DNA of 64,000 nt from Pyxidicoccus xibeiensis (GCF_024198175.1 NZ_JAJVKV010000003.1:868001-932000), one strand, 5' to 3'; counted from the first letter of the stretch, positions 17,430-26,762 are shown. The notes: a model not told the origin generated them from the letters alone. Program-made: numbers and translations.

Positions 17430-18749
17430 TCAGTAGAGCTTTCGAAGCCTCGCGGCGAAGAACCCGTCGAAGCCCTCCGGCCCCGGCAGCGTGCGCAGGT
17501 ACGCCTGGGTGAGCGGGAGCTTGAGCCCCTGCAGCACGGGGGGCTCCGCCGTCCACTCGGGGTGGCTGCGCAGGAACATCTCCACCTGGTCCTGCGCCTC
17601 CTGCGCCTCCACGGTGCACACCGCGTACACCAGCAGCCCGCCGCCGGGCACCGCCTCCTGGCAGTTCTCCAGAATCCGCCGCTGCAGCGTCGCCAGCCGG
17701 GAGAGGTCCTCCTCCTTGCGGCGGTAGCGCAGCTCCGGGTGGCGGCGCAGCGTGCCCAGCCCGGAGCACGGCGCGTCCACGAGGACGGCGTGGAACTCGC
17801 CCCACGCTTCGGGGAAGGGCTCCGAGGCGTCGTGCGCGTACGCCTTCAGCCGCCCGGAGAGGCCCAGGCGCTTCGCCTCTGCCTCGATCTTGCGGAGCTT
17901 GTTGGCGTGGAGGTCCACCGCCACCACCTCCTCGTGCTCCTGCGCCAGGTGGCAGGCCTTGCCGCCCGGGGCGGCGCACGCGTCCAGCACGCGCGCCGTC
18001 TCCGGAATGGCGCCATACACGCCGACGAGCTGCGCGGCCTCGTCTTGCACCTGCCACAGCCCTTCTGAATAGCCGTACACGTCCTCCACCCGGCCCACGG
18101 GCGGCAGGATGATGCCCAATGGCGACACGGTGGTGGCCTTGGCCTCCACGCCGGCTTCCTGGAGCTGGGTGAGCAGCGCGTCGCGCGTCACCTTCGCGGT
18201 GTTGGCGCGCACCACCACCGCCGGGGACAGGTTGTTGGCCACCAGCATGGCCTCGGCGCGCTCGGGGCCGAACTGGCGAATCCACCGCTCCACCAGCCAC
18301 TTCGGGTGGCTCTCGCGGACGGACAGGTGCTCCAGGGTGTTGGACGCCGGAGGCAGCGGCGGCCCGGGCAGCTCCGCCAGCTTGCGGAGGATGGCGTTGG
18401 TGAAGCCGGTGGCGCGGGAGAGCCCCACCTCCTTCAGCGCCTGCACCGTCTCCGCCACGGCGGCGCGCGCGGGGATGCGGGTGTGGAAGATTTGATAGGC
18501 GCCCACGCGCAGCGCGGCGAGCACCTTGTCCTCCAGCGCGTCCAGCTTGCGGTCGGCGAAGCGGGTGATGGCGTAGTCCAGCGCGAGCTGGCGGCGCGTG
18601 GTGCCGTAGGCCAGCTCGGTGACGAGCCCGGCGTCGCGCGGGTCCTTCGGCGGTGACTCGGACAGCAGCGTGTCCAGCACCACGTTGAGGTACGCGTCCG
18701 TGGCGCGGACGCGCGCGAGCACCTGGATGGCGAGTGCGCGGGCGTTCAT
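17430..18749 (-). CDS. rsmB: 16S rRNA (cytosine-C5)-methyltransferase RsmB
   Basis: The 439-residue protein has an N-terminal NusB-like RNA-binding domain (about residues 1-140, MNARALAIQVLARVRATDAYLN) and a C-terminal SAM-dependent methyltransferase domain. SAM is bound by VLDACAAPGGKACHLA; the catalytic cysteine is in DAPCSGLGTLRRHPELR, and the second conserved Cys in VYAVCTVEAQE. It methylates C967 of 16S rRNA in E. coli. The ATG overlaps the stop of the upstream gene as TGATG, so translation is probably coupled. It is the last gene of the fmt operon. Confidence 0.93.
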   Translation of the reverse strand: MNARALAIQVLARVRATDAYLNVVLDTLLSESPPKDPRDAGLVTELAYGTTRRQLALDYAITRFADRKLDALEDKVLAALRVGAYQIFHTRIPARAAVAETVQALKEVGLSRATGFTNAILRKLAELPGPPLPPASNTLEHLSVRESHPKWLVERWIRQFGPERAEAMLVANNLSPAVVVRANTAKVTRDALLTQLQEAGVEAKATTVSPLGIILPPVGRVEDVYGYSEGLWQVQDEAAQLVGVYGAIPETARVLDACAAPGGKACHLAQEHEEVVAVDLHANKLRKIEAEAKRLGLSGRLKAYAHDASEPFPEAWGEFHAVLVDAPCSGLGTLRRHPELRYRRKEEDLSRLATLQRRILENCQEAVPGGGLLVYAVCTVEAQEAQDQVEMFLRSHPEWTAEPPVLQGLKLPLTQAYLRTLPGPEGFDGFFAARLRKLY

Positions 18750-19696
18750 CACTCGTCGAGCCGGGTCAGCATGTCCACGAGCTGCTCATCCGAGAGCTTC
18801 GTCGCGGGCAGGGTGGAGAGGGTGAGGTTCTGGAGGGTCTCCTCCAGCAAGTCCCGGTGGCCGCTCTCGGCGGGAGCGCCGCGCTGCACCGCCTGCCACT
18901 GCGTGCGGGCCCAGGAGGCCAGCTCGGCCGGGGTGAGCTTCCCCGCCAGCCGGTCGGAGATCTTCCGCCGCACCACCGCCCGCGTCAGCAGGTCCGCCGT
19001 CGGAGCCGGCGTCTTCGCGCCGCGCCCCAGCGTCTTGCCCGGACGGGCGGCCTCGGAGGCCTCCTCCTTCGCCGAGGTCGTCTTGCGGCCCAGCGTCTTC
19101 GTGGGCACCAGCGCCTCGGCGGCGCGGGCCAGGGCCCTGGCGGGCTCGATGTCCTTGTCCCGGGCCTTCCCGCCGGACTTCACCAGCGCGAGCGGAGCTA
19201 TCTTCGAGGGGGCGGGCGCCTCCTCCTTCTCCCGGTCCTTCTTCCGGCCAAGCGTCTTCGGCGACTCCGGCTTGCCGGGCGTGAAGACGCCGCTGGCGAA
19301 CGTGTCCAGCGCCTGGAGGTAGGGCTCGAAGCCCGACTGGGTGCCGTGCACCTGGAGGACGCAGGCCTCGCCCACGATGGACTCGCGGGCGGGCGGCTTG
19401 AGGAGGACCTCGATGGCGGGCAGGCCCACCGCCTCCAGCGCCTCCTTCAGCGGGTACGAGGCGAACAGGCCCGCGGGGTTGATGAGGATGCCGTCCACCG
19501 CCTCGCGCTCCGCGGCGAGCGTGTCCAGCAGCACGCCTTCATGGTTGGACTGGGAGATTTTGAGTTCCAGTCCCAGCTCCTCCGCCCGCTCCTTCAGCGC
19601 GGCGTCCAGGTCCGACAGCCGGCCCCCGGACGTGCCCTCGCGTACGCCGAGCAGGTTCAGGTTCGGCCCGTGCAGCACCAGCAATTTCATGCCCAT
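18749..19696 (-). CDS. AroQ-like protein without catalytic residues, with basic repeat extension
   Basis: Residues 3-135 follow type II 3-dehydroquinate dehydratase (AroQ): LLVLHGPNLNLLGVRE, SNHEGVLLDTL, ILINPAGL and PAIEVLL. The catalytic loop that carries Tyr in AroQ (REPxxYG) is shortened to REGTSGG, and EVHxSN, which carries the catalytic His, reads EVLLKP. The THTS turn is also gone. Residues 136-230 are a charged linker with three KTLGR motifs (147, 200, 221), and 232-315 form a helical domain. The chain is about twice the family length. It sits between fmt and rsmB, and its stop overlaps the rsmB start. It is probably not a dehydratase; its role is unknown. Confidence 0.8.
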   Translation of the reverse strand: MGMKLLVLHGPNLNLLGVREGTSGGRLSDLDAALKERAEELGLELKISQSNHEGVLLDTLAAEREAVDGILINPAGLFASYPLKEALEAVGLPAIEVLLKPPARESIVGEACVLQVHGTQSGFEPYLQALDTFASGVFTPGKPESPKTLGRKKDREKEEAPAPSKIAPLALVKSGGKARDKDIEPARALARAAEALVPTKTLGRKTTSAKEEASEAARPGKTLGRGAKTPAPTADLLTRAVVRRKISDRLAGKLTPAELASWARTQWQAVQRGAPAESGHRDLLEETLQNLTLSTLPATKLSDEQLVDMLTRLDE

Positions 19697-19728
19697 CCCC
19701 GGTTCCACCCTCGAAGTTGCAACAACGT

Positions 19729-20676
19729 CTATCCCGCCTGCCCCACGCTGAAGGGCTGACTGCCGGCCGCCAGCTTGTGGCCCGACAGGAAGTCCCCCGC
19801 GCTCATCACCCGCTTGCCCTCCGGCTGGAGCTCCAGCAGCACGAGCGAGCCCTCGCCACACGCCACCTCGACGCCGTCGGCGTTCGCCGCCAGCACCGTG
19901 CCCGGCGTGCCCGTGCTCCCGCCCACCCGCGCGCGGTGCACCTTGAGCAGCTTGCCGCCCATCGTGGTGAAGGCGCCCGGCCACGGGGTGAAGGCGCGCA
20001 TCCGCCGCTCCAGCACCACCGCCGGCTTCGTGAAGTCCAGCCGGCCCTCGTCCTTCTCGATGATGGGGGCCAGCACCACGCCCTCGCCAGGCTGCGGCAC
20101 GGGCTTCAGCTCGCCGCTGAGGTACTTCGGCAGGGACTCGCGCAGCACCTCGCCGCCCAGCGCGGCCAGCTTCACGTGCAGCGACGCGCTCGTCTCGTCC
20201 GGCGTGATCGGCAGCCGCTTCATCGCCAGCACGGGGCCGGTGTCCAGGCCCTCGTCCATCACCATCAGCGACACGCCCGTCTCCGCGTCCCCGTGGGCGA
20301 TGGACCACTGAATCGGCGCGGCGCCCCGGAAGCGCGGCAGCAGCGAGGCGTGGACGTTGACGCAGCCCTTCACGGGCAGCTCCAGGATGTCCTTCGGGAG
20401 GATGCGGCCATACGCCGTCACCACGCAGACGTCCGGGGCGTACTTGCGCAGCTCCTCGGAGAACGGCGGCGTCTTCAGCTTCACGGGCTGGAGGACGGGC
20501 ACGCCCCGGGACAGGGCCAGCTCCTTCACCGGCGGCGCGGCCAGCGCGTTGCCACGGCCCTTGGGCTTGTCCGGCTGGGTGACGACGGCCACCACGTCGC
20601 CCAGCTCGAAGCAGGCGGCGAGCGAGGACACGGCGAACTCCGGCGTGCCCATGAAGATGATGCGGGGTCGACTCAT
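19729..20676 (-). CDS. fmt: Methionyl-tRNA formyltransferase
   Basis: The 315-residue protein has the normal Fmt length. The N-terminal formyltransferase domain begins RIIFMGTPEFAVSSL, and the catalytic region reads NVHASLLPRFRGAAPIQW, containing the conserved His and the formyl-tetrahydrofolate-binding residues. The C-terminal beta-barrel domain (about residues 205-315) binds the tRNA. It formylates initiator Met-tRNA using 10-formyl-THF. The gene lies 30 bp downstream of the HAMP-like gene and 32 bp upstream of the AroQ-like gene, so all four genes probably share a transcript. No peptide deformylase gene is in the operon. Confidence 0.95.
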   Translation of the reverse strand: MSRPRIIFMGTPEFAVSSLAACFELGDVVAVVTQPDKPKGRGNALAAPPVKELALSRGVPVLQPVKLKTPPFSEELRKYAPDVCVVTAYGRILPKDILELPVKGCVNVHASLLPRFRGAAPIQWSIAHGDAETGVSLMVMDEGLDTGPVLAMKRLPITPDETSASLHVKLAALGGEVLRESLPKYLSGELKPVPQPGEGVVLAPIIEKDEGRLDFTKPAVVLERRMRAFTPWPGAFTTMGGKLLKVHRARVGGSTGTPGTVLAANADGVEVACGEGSLVLLELQPEGKRVMSAGDFLSGHKLAAGSQPFSVGQAG

Positions 20677-20706
20677 AGGGGGTGCGCTTCTCCTGCGAGG
20701 GCCGGC

Positions 20707-21288
20707 TCAGGCCACGGACTTGAAGTTGCCGCCAGTCGGATTGTCCACCGCCTGACGCTTGCGGTGATGGAGGGCGGACAGGGTGTCCAGCGCCTCACGG
20801 GCCTCCGGGGTGGTGGCCACGCCCTTGAGGGCGGCCAGGGCGCTCTCCAGGGCATGCGCCTCCTCCGCCTCGCGCTGGCGGATGCGGTCGAAGGCCTCGC
20901 TGAAGCGCTCGAAGAACCGCTTCAACTCGTCGCCCTTGCGAAGGGGCCGCAGCCGGGGGTACCGCCCCGCCGCCAGGGCCGCCACGTAGAGGCCCATGAC
21001 GTGGACGGGGCCGGCCACCCGGTGGGTGAAGAGCAGGCCGAACAGCCCCAGCGCCACCGCCATGCCCAGCGTCCCCAGGCCCGTCAGCCACAGCAGCGTC
21101 TCCGCGCCGTCCATGCCCGAGGCCACCGAGGACACATGGACCCGGTGCGCCAGCAGCCCGAACACGAGGATGCTCCCCGCGCCGATGCCCCCGAGCAGCA
21201 GGATGTATTTGAGCTGGAACTCCCGGTCCAGGATGTACGTCCGGCGGCCATAGCCGGGGCGCGTCACCTTCTGAATGTCGTCGGACAT
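20707..21288 (-). CDS. Two-TM membrane protein with HAMP-like segment
   Basis: The 193-residue protein has TM1 at about 26-47, a short loop, TM2 at about 68-88, then FTHRVAGPVHVM and a helix rich in charged residues, as in a HAMP linker. A coiled coil continues to residue 165. No histidine kinase, cyclase or receptor output domain follows, so it resembles a chemoreceptor trimmed to its membrane part. Such THRVAGP proteins occur in Deltaproteobacteria; their role is unknown to me. It appears to head the fmt operon. Confidence 0.7.
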   Translation of the reverse strand: MSDDIQKVTRPGYGRRTYILDREFQLKYILLLGGIGAGSILVFGLLAHRVHVSSVASGMDGAETLLWLTGLGTLGMAVALGLFGLLFTHRVAGPVHVMGLYVAALAAGRYPRLRPLRKGDELKRFFERFSEAFDRIRQREAEEAHALESALAALKGVATTPEAREALDTLSALHHRKRQAVDNPTGGNFKSVA

Positions 21289-21391
21289 GTCGTTGACCAG
21301 CGTACCCCAGGAGACCCGCCCGGTTTGCTTCCTTCGTCACAAGAGGTTTACTCGGAAGACAAGACAACCCCGCAGACGCAAAGGAGACCGC

Positions 21392-22987
21392 ATGTTCCGC
21401 TCCCTCGCCGCGTTGTGTGTCGCTCTGACCTTCCTGTTCCTCACCGGCTGTTCGGACGACCCCGGGTCTCCGGCGTACTGGGAGTCGAACATCCAGCGCT
21501 CGAGGCGCCCGGAGGACCGCATCCGCATGGTGGAGGCGCTGCGGGCATCCGGGAAGCTGAACGAGTCCTTCCTGCCCATGCTGCACGAGAAGCTCGCCGC
21601 CGAGCGCAAGCCGGAGGTCCGTGCGGCGCTGGCGCGGGCGCTGGGGGACGTGAAGCACGTCTCGTCGGTGGAGCCGCTGAAGGCGGCGCTGGACCCGGCG
21701 GCGTCGGACATGTCCGCGCAGCTGGCCAACAAGGCGATGGTGACGACGCTGGGCGCCATCGGCGACCCACGGGCGGTACCGGCGCTGGTGCCGCTGCTGC
21801 GCACGAAGGACAACTACACGCGCATCGAGGCCGTCCAGGTGCTGGGGGCGATGAAGGCCAAGGAGGCGGTGGACGCGCTCATCACCCTGGCCACGGACGA
21901 GACGGTGGAGCCGTTCCTCAACAAGAAGGCCATCGAGGCGCTGGGCAACATCGGCGACCCGCGCGCGGCGCCCGCGCTCGTGCGGATGCTGACCAAGGAG
22001 CGCAAGGGCAAGTCCTTCTACGTGGAGAGCTCCTTCGCGCTGTTCCAGCTGGGACAGCCCGCGGCGGACGCGCTGCTGCCGGCGCTGGAGGGCAAGGACC
22101 CGGAGCTCCTGAAGTGGGCGCAGTCCAACGGCGTCAACCCGGCCAGCTACTCGATGAAGGCGGCCACGGTGCTGGGTGACCTGCGCGAGAAGCGCGCGGT
22201 GGCGGGGCTGCTGAAGCAGCTGTCCTTCACGCACTCGGACCCGCAGATTCAGGCGCTGGTGCGGATGCAGGCCGCGGACGCGCTGGCGCGCATGCGCGCG
22301 CAGGAGGCCGTCAAGCCGCTGGCGGGCCTCGTCACGGAGACGGACCCCACGGTGCGCGACGCCTACGTGCGCGCCCTGACGCGGCTGGGCAGCCGGGACG
22401 CGCTGCCGGCGCTGGAGAAGGCGGCGGGCACCGGCGACTTCGACTCGCGGGAAATCGCGGTGCGGGGCCTGGCGATGCTGGGTGATGCGCGCGAGCTGCC
22501 CGTGCTGCAGAAGCTCATCGCGGGGGAGCCGGCGCGCACCGCGGCCGACTGCAAGAAGACGGGCGAGGAGGGCTGCGACGACGCGGCGGCGCTGGGCAAG
22601 AAGCGGGCGGACGCGCTGGCGAAGCACACGAAGCTGCTGGAGGCGGCGCAGGCGTGCACGGGCAACGCGGCCTGCTGGGCGCAGCGGCTGGAGAAGGCGG
22701 ACCCGCTCACGCTGGAGCGCGCGGCCCTGGAGCTGGGCCGCTCGCGCTCGGCGGAGCACGTGGGCGCGCTGGCGGCGAAGCTGAACGTGCGTGACACCGA
22801 GTCGCGCCTGGCCGTCATCCTCGCCACCGGCTGGCTGCTGGAGGACTCGCAGGATGCGGCGAAGAAGATTCGCGAGGCATCACTGCCCGCGCTGCGCAAA
22901 CAGCTCCAGGAGGAGCAGGGCATGACGCAGTTCGCCGCCGTCAACGAGGACCTGCGCCGGCTGGTGACGCGCATCGACCGTACCTGA
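21392..22987 (+). CDS. HEAT-repeat lipoprotein
   Basis: The start MFRSLAALCVALTFLFLTGC has AAGGAGA five bases upstream; the lipobox Cys is residue 20. The 531-residue protein is mostly HEAT or PBS-lyase-like helical repeats. Repeated units end in patterns such as LGDVKHVSSVEPLKAAL, LGAIGDPRAVPALVPLL and LGNIGDPRAAPALVRML. They build a curved solenoid for protein binding. A Cys-containing stretch lies between repeats near residues 385-430. It is probably anchored in the outer or inner membrane facing the periplasm. No partner is identified; it is divergent from the fmt operon. Confidence 0.8.
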   Translation: MFRSLAALCVALTFLFLTGCSDDPGSPAYWESNIQRSRRPEDRIRMVEALRASGKLNESFLPMLHEKLAAERKPEVRAALARALGDVKHVSSVEPLKAALDPAASDMSAQLANKAMVTTLGAIGDPRAVPALVPLLRTKDNYTRIEAVQVLGAMKAKEAVDALITLATDETVEPFLNKKAIEALGNIGDPRAAPALVRMLTKERKGKSFYVESSFALFQLGQPAADALLPALEGKDPELLKWAQSNGVNPASYSMKAATVLGDLREKRAVAGLLKQLSFTHSDPQIQALVRMQAADALARMRAQEAVKPLAGLVTETDPTVRDAYVRALTRLGSRDALPALEKAAGTGDFDSREIAVRGLAMLGDARELPVLQKLIAGEPARTAADCKKTGEEGCDDAAALGKKRADALAKHTKLLEAAQACTGNAACWAQRLEKADPLTLERAALELGRSRSAEHVGALAAKLNVRDTESRLAVILATGWLLEDSQDAAKKIREASLPALRKQLQEEQGMTQFAAVNEDLRRLVTRIDRT

Positions 22988-22994
22988 GCACCGC

Positions 22995-25136
22995 TCACGC
23001 CAGCAGCCCGGGCGGCAGCCGCTCCGCCGCGTGGTGCAGCACGGAGAGCTGGCGGACCAGCCGCTCCACCTGGGTGCGGGACAGCACGTCCGCTCCCGGC
23101 GAGGCACCTTCCGCGAGCGGCGCCCCAGGTGGCAGTGGAGCCGGGACGCGGCGCTGCTCCACGGCCGTGGCCAGCTCGTCCAGCACGCGACCCGCGTAGC
23201 GCGTCACGGGTGACAGGTCCGGCACGTCCTCCATGCGCCGGCTGGCGGCCAGCGCCGTCACCGCCGTGCCGAAGCGGCGCGCGTAGGTGAGCAGCGCCAT
23301 CACCGGCTCCAGTTGCCGCGCGGGGCCGCGCCACTCGGCGAGCAGTCGCTGAAAGGACGCCTCTGCGGAGAGCAGCTCCAGGCCCAGCCGGCGCCGGGCC
23401 TCGCGCACGGCGGGCTCGGCGTCGGAGCGCGCGGTGGCCACCTGGCGCAGGTAGTCGCGGTCCGCCCGGAGCGCGCTGGCCACCTGCTCCGGGAAGCGCA
23501 GGTGCTCCGGGCTGGGCCACAGCAGCCGGGCGCTGGCGAGCGCCAGCACTCCGCCCAGCAGCGTGTTGAGGATGCGCACCCCGGCCAGGTCCCAGTCACC
23601 GGACTGGAGCTCCGCCAGCAGCACCAGCGCGGGGGTGAGCAGAACCTGGAAGGCGGACAGGCTGAGCGGCTGCACGCTGATGGCGATGGCGAACAGCACC
23701 ACGATGGCCAGCAGGATGATGCCGGGGTCCTTCACCAGCGCGACGAGCCCCGCGGCCAGGGCCGCGCCCAGCAGCGTCCCGGCGGCGCGCTGCAGGCCGC
23801 GCTGGAAGGTGAGCCCCGAGTAGGGCTGCAGGACGACGATGACGGTGATGATGACCCAGTAGCCATGGTTCAGCCCGAGCCCCCGGATGAGCGCGGTGGC
23901 GAGCGCGGCGGCGATGCCCAGCCGCAGCGCGTGGCGGAAGATGACCGAGCCGGTGCCCAGGTTGTCCCGCAGCGGCCCCAGCCAGGAGCGCTTGGGGGCC
24001 GCGCCCACGCCAGGCCCCGGTACCACGGGCAGGTCCGCCGGCATGGGCCCGCCCTCCTCCAGCCGCGCGGCGACGTCGAGCAGCGCCCGCGAGTACTCGC
24101 GCAGCCGCCGCAGCAGGCCCCCGGCATGGGCATAGGCGGCCCGGGCCTGCATGGGGACTTCTCCCTCCGCGTCCAGCGCCGAGAGGGCCCGGTGGACGCG
24201 CTCCACGTCCCATGACGACGACTCGCGCGCGTCCCACTCCTTCTCCAGCGCGCGGGCGATGCGCCTTCCGTCCGACGCCAGGTCCCCCAGGGCGCGCTGC
24301 ACCTCGGCGCGGAGAGCGTGGTAGCGCGGCTCGCGAGGCGCCAGCTCCAGCGTCTCCGTGAGCGCCGTCAGCGCGGGGAGCAGCGCGTCCGCGCCTTCGA
24401 GCAGCACGAGCATGTGCTCGCCCCGGCCACTCTCCCCCGCCCTGCCCCGGCGCGTGGAGGCCAGCGCGGCGCGCGCCGCCTCGAGCTGCTGGCGCACGCG
24501 CCCCTGCGAGCCGGGGCCATTCTCATGAGGTACCTGCGCGTCCGGCCCGGACAGCGGCCACCGGCTGACGGCGTCCGCGCGGGCCGCCACCTCTCGGTAG
24601 CAGCGGGCGATGGCAAGGCGCACGGGCCGGTAGGGCCGCAGCGGCCACAGGAGCAGCGCGAGCAACATGGCCCACGCGCCGCCGACGAGGAAGAGGCCTC
24701 CGCGCACCAGGGCCTCCGACAGGTCCTTCGCGGGCAGCGCGAGCGACACCACGCCGTAGTTGGCGAGCACCACGCCCATCAATCCGGGCGTGTCCCCGTA
24801 GCTGCGCAGGAAGCCACAGGCCGCCACCCAGCAGAGCGTGACGACGACGGCGGCCCACGAAGGCAGGTGGAGGAAGGCGGAGCCGAGACTCACCCACGCG
24901 CCGAGCACCGTGAGGGTGCCCATTGTGAGCGCGCGCTCGCGGTAGGGGCCGCCCCGGTCCACCAGGGCGACGAAGAGGCCTGCCATGCCCATCCACGTCG
25001 CGGCGGGCAGGTGCAGCACGGCGGCGGCCACCATCGGCACCCCGACGGCGAGCGCGGCGCGCAGGCCGGCGCCCAGCGCGGGGCGGCCGGGCTCCACGTG
25101 GAGGAAGGACACGAGGTGTCGCCGCAGGGAGCTCAT
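22995..25136 (-). CDS. FUSC-family inner-membrane protein (aromatic acid exporter type)
   Basis: The 713-residue protein has two clusters of about six membrane helices each, at residues 20-170 and about 395-520, the internal duplication typical of the FUSC/YccS/AaeB families. A soluble helical domain follows each cluster. The second cluster contains YWVIITVIVVLQPYSG, the FUSC signature. Family members export aromatic acids or other organic anions; the substrate here is unknown. The start MSSLRRHLVSFL is chosen as the first Met before the hydrophobic part; a GGAGG lies 12-15 bases upstream. The neighbouring minus-strand gene starts 24 bp upstream. Confidence 0.8.
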   Translation of the reverse strand: MSSLRRHLVSFLHVEPGRPALGAGLRAALAVGVPMVAAAVLHLPAATWMGMAGLFVALVDRGGPYRERALTMGTLTVLGAWVSLGSAFLHLPSWAAVVVTLCWVAACGFLRSYGDTPGLMGVVLANYGVVSLALPAKDLSEALVRGGLFLVGGAWAMLLALLLWPLRPYRPVRLAIARCYREVAARADAVSRWPLSGPDAQVPHENGPGSQGRVRQQLEAARAALASTRRGRAGESGRGEHMLVLLEGADALLPALTALTETLELAPREPRYHALRAEVQRALGDLASDGRRIARALEKEWDARESSSWDVERVHRALSALDAEGEVPMQARAAYAHAGGLLRRLREYSRALLDVAARLEEGGPMPADLPVVPGPGVGAAPKRSWLGPLRDNLGTGSVIFRHALRLGIAAALATALIRGLGLNHGYWVIITVIVVLQPYSGLTFQRGLQRAAGTLLGAALAAGLVALVKDPGIILLAIVVLFAIAISVQPLSLSAFQVLLTPALVLLAELQSGDWDLAGVRILNTLLGGVLALASARLLWPSPEHLRFPEQVASALRADRDYLRQVATARSDAEPAVREARRRLGLELLSAEASFQRLLAEWRGPARQLEPVMALLTYARRFGTAVTALAASRRMEDVPDLSPVTRYAGRVLDELATAVEQRRVPAPLPPGAPLAEGASPGADVLSRTQVERLVRQLSVLHHAAERLPPGLLA

Positions 25137-25159
25137 CGGACGCGGGGACTCCCTCCAGC

Positions 25160-25864
25160 TCAGGACTGTCCGGTGTGCTGCTCGTGGGTCCACTCGAGCA
25201 TCCCGGGTCCGGCGGCGGCGAGGAAGCAGTCGGAGAACCAGGCCGCAGCCATCCGCGCGGCCGCGGCGAGCGGGTCGTCCTCGGGGAAGCCCCGGCTGGC
25301 GCCCTCGACGATCTGGACGGCCTTGCGCGTCTCCAGCGCGTCATTCACACGGCGGTGCAGCGCGATGCGGTCCGCGTCGTTGCCGGGGGCGAGCAGCAGC
25401 GTGGGCGCGCGGACGTGGTGCAGCAGCTCCCCGGCCAGGTCGGGCCGGCCGCCCAGCGTCACCACGGCCTGGACGCCGTGAGGCTGGTGCGCGGCGGCCA
25501 CGAGCGCCGCTGCGGCGCCCAGGCCCGCGCCCAGGTAGCCCACGGGCAGCAGCGACAGGGTGTCGTCGCGCTGGAGCCAGTCACGCGCGACCTCCAGCCG
25601 GTGGGCGACGAGTTCCACGTTGGCGCCCTCGCGCAGCGTCCACTCCTGGGCCAGCTCCTCTTCGGCCGTGCGCAGGCCGAGCAGCAGCGTGGCCAGCTTG
25701 GCCTCATGGAGCACCCGCGTGACGTGGTGGCTCCGGCGGCCGTCCTGGCCCGCGCCGTCCGTGGCGAGCACCACGAGGCCCGCGGACCGCTCAGGCACCG
25801 AGAGCCGCCCTTCCAGCAACCGCCCGGCGACGCCCACCTCCACGTCACGCTCGTGTACGCGCAT
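25160..25864 (-). CDS. Dienelactone hydrolase-like alpha/beta protein with degenerate catalytic site
   Basis: The start MRVHERDVEV has AGGAGGAG about eight bases upstream. The 234-residue chain follows the alpha/beta-hydrolase family often fused to phosphoribosyltransferases. ATLLLGLRTAEEE, LGGRPDLAGELL and APTLLLAPGNDAD are recognisable. The nucleophile elbow, usually GASTG, reads GAGLG (Ser to Gly at residue 114). The turn that normally carries the catalytic His (GATHLF) reads GASRGF at 188-193. Two triad positions are therefore missing, so the protein is probably a pseudoenzyme. It may be cotranscribed with the downstream FUSC gene. Confidence 0.7.
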   Translation of the reverse strand: MRVHERDVEVGVAGRLLEGRLSVPERSAGLVVLATDGAGQDGRRSHHVTRVLHEAKLATLLLGLRTAEEELAQEWTLREGANVELVAHRLEVARDWLQRDDTLSLLPVGYLGAGLGAAAALVAAAHQPHGVQAVVTLGGRPDLAGELLHHVRAPTLLLAPGNDADRIALHRRVNDALETRKAVQIVEGASRGFPEDDPLAAAARMAAAWFSDCFLAAAGPGMLEWTHEQHTGQS

Positions 25865-26111
25865 CGAGACACTCCTCCTGGAGCGGGCACGGCGCGTGCC
25901 CGGACACCCTGCTGCCAAAGTGGTGTTCCTCCGCGCTTCCGGCTGGAGCGTCTCCCCGGAGGCAAGACGAGCCGGCAGCCGGGTGCCGTGATGGGCCCCC
26001 GCCCTGCCCACCGAAAAGGATGCTACTTCGGGAATGACCGGTTTCGTGGGTTGCGGACCGGCAGCCTGAAGGCCACGAACTCGAGAAGCTGCCGCGCTGG
26101 AGTGAGACCGC

Positions 26112-26738
26112 CTATTCCGCGGCACGTGCGCCCGTTATCAAGACCATTAGTACGTGGTCGACTAGCCTGACCAGCCGCTCCTGCGGGACCGGTTCACCAG
26201 CCGGTCCGGCGTAATGGGCCAGGAGCGCAACTACCGTGTCACCCACGACGTCGAGTTCAACCTCCGACATAGGCACGTGTCCCGCATCAGCCGCTCGCCT
26301 GGCAAGCTTGTCGAGTTCTGCCCGAACGAACGTGCCGAAACGCTCGGCCAGGGTTCGATAAAGGTCCGGGTGCATCCGCGCCATCTCCATCGTCGCGATG
26401 ACGATCTCGGGGCGGTCGTCGCAGTTGCCGGCTTGCTCCATCAACGCCAGGAGATCGTCTCGCAGCGATGTGCCTGGATAGCGAGGCGGATCCATCGGAT
26501 TCAGTGTGGCAACGGCATCGGCCACAAGGTCCGCTTTGGTCGTCCAACGCCGATAAAGCGTCGCCTTCGATACCCCTGCGCGCGCCGCCACATCGGTCAT
26601 CGTCAGCCCGTGGTACCCGTTCTCACCGAGCAGCTCGAGCGTGGCTCCGATGATGAGGTCGTCGCGGCTTTTGTCTTGGGCGCGCCCCCGTTCTGCCGGC
26701 GGCAGACGACGCTTATGTCGTTCAGCCTGATCGTTCAT
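26112..26738 (-). CDS. TetR-family transcriptional regulator
   Basis: The 208-residue protein has an N-terminal helix-turn-helix, about residues 30-75, with LTMTDVAARAGVSKATLYRRW as its recognition part. The C-terminal ligand domain is helical and variable. A longer frame exists upstream but runs through the presumed promoter. TetR proteins usually repress a divergent neighbour and release DNA on ligand binding. The divergent NmrA-like gene, and an inverted repeat between them at 26763-26796, fit this. Its base composition is visibly lower in GC than the surrounding genes. Confidence 0.88.
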   Translation of the reverse strand: MNDQAERHKRRLPPAERGRAQDKSRDDLIIGATLELLGENGYHGLTMTDVAARAGVSKATLYRRWTTKADLVADAVATLNPMDPPRYPGTSLRDDLLALMEQAGNCDDRPEIVIATMEMARMHPDLYRTLAERFGTFVRAELDKLARRAADAGHVPMSEVELDVVGDTVVALLAHYAGPAGEPVPQERLVRLVDHVLMVLITGARAAE

Positions 26739-26762
26739 GGCAACCCTATAGCTCCAAGCATC

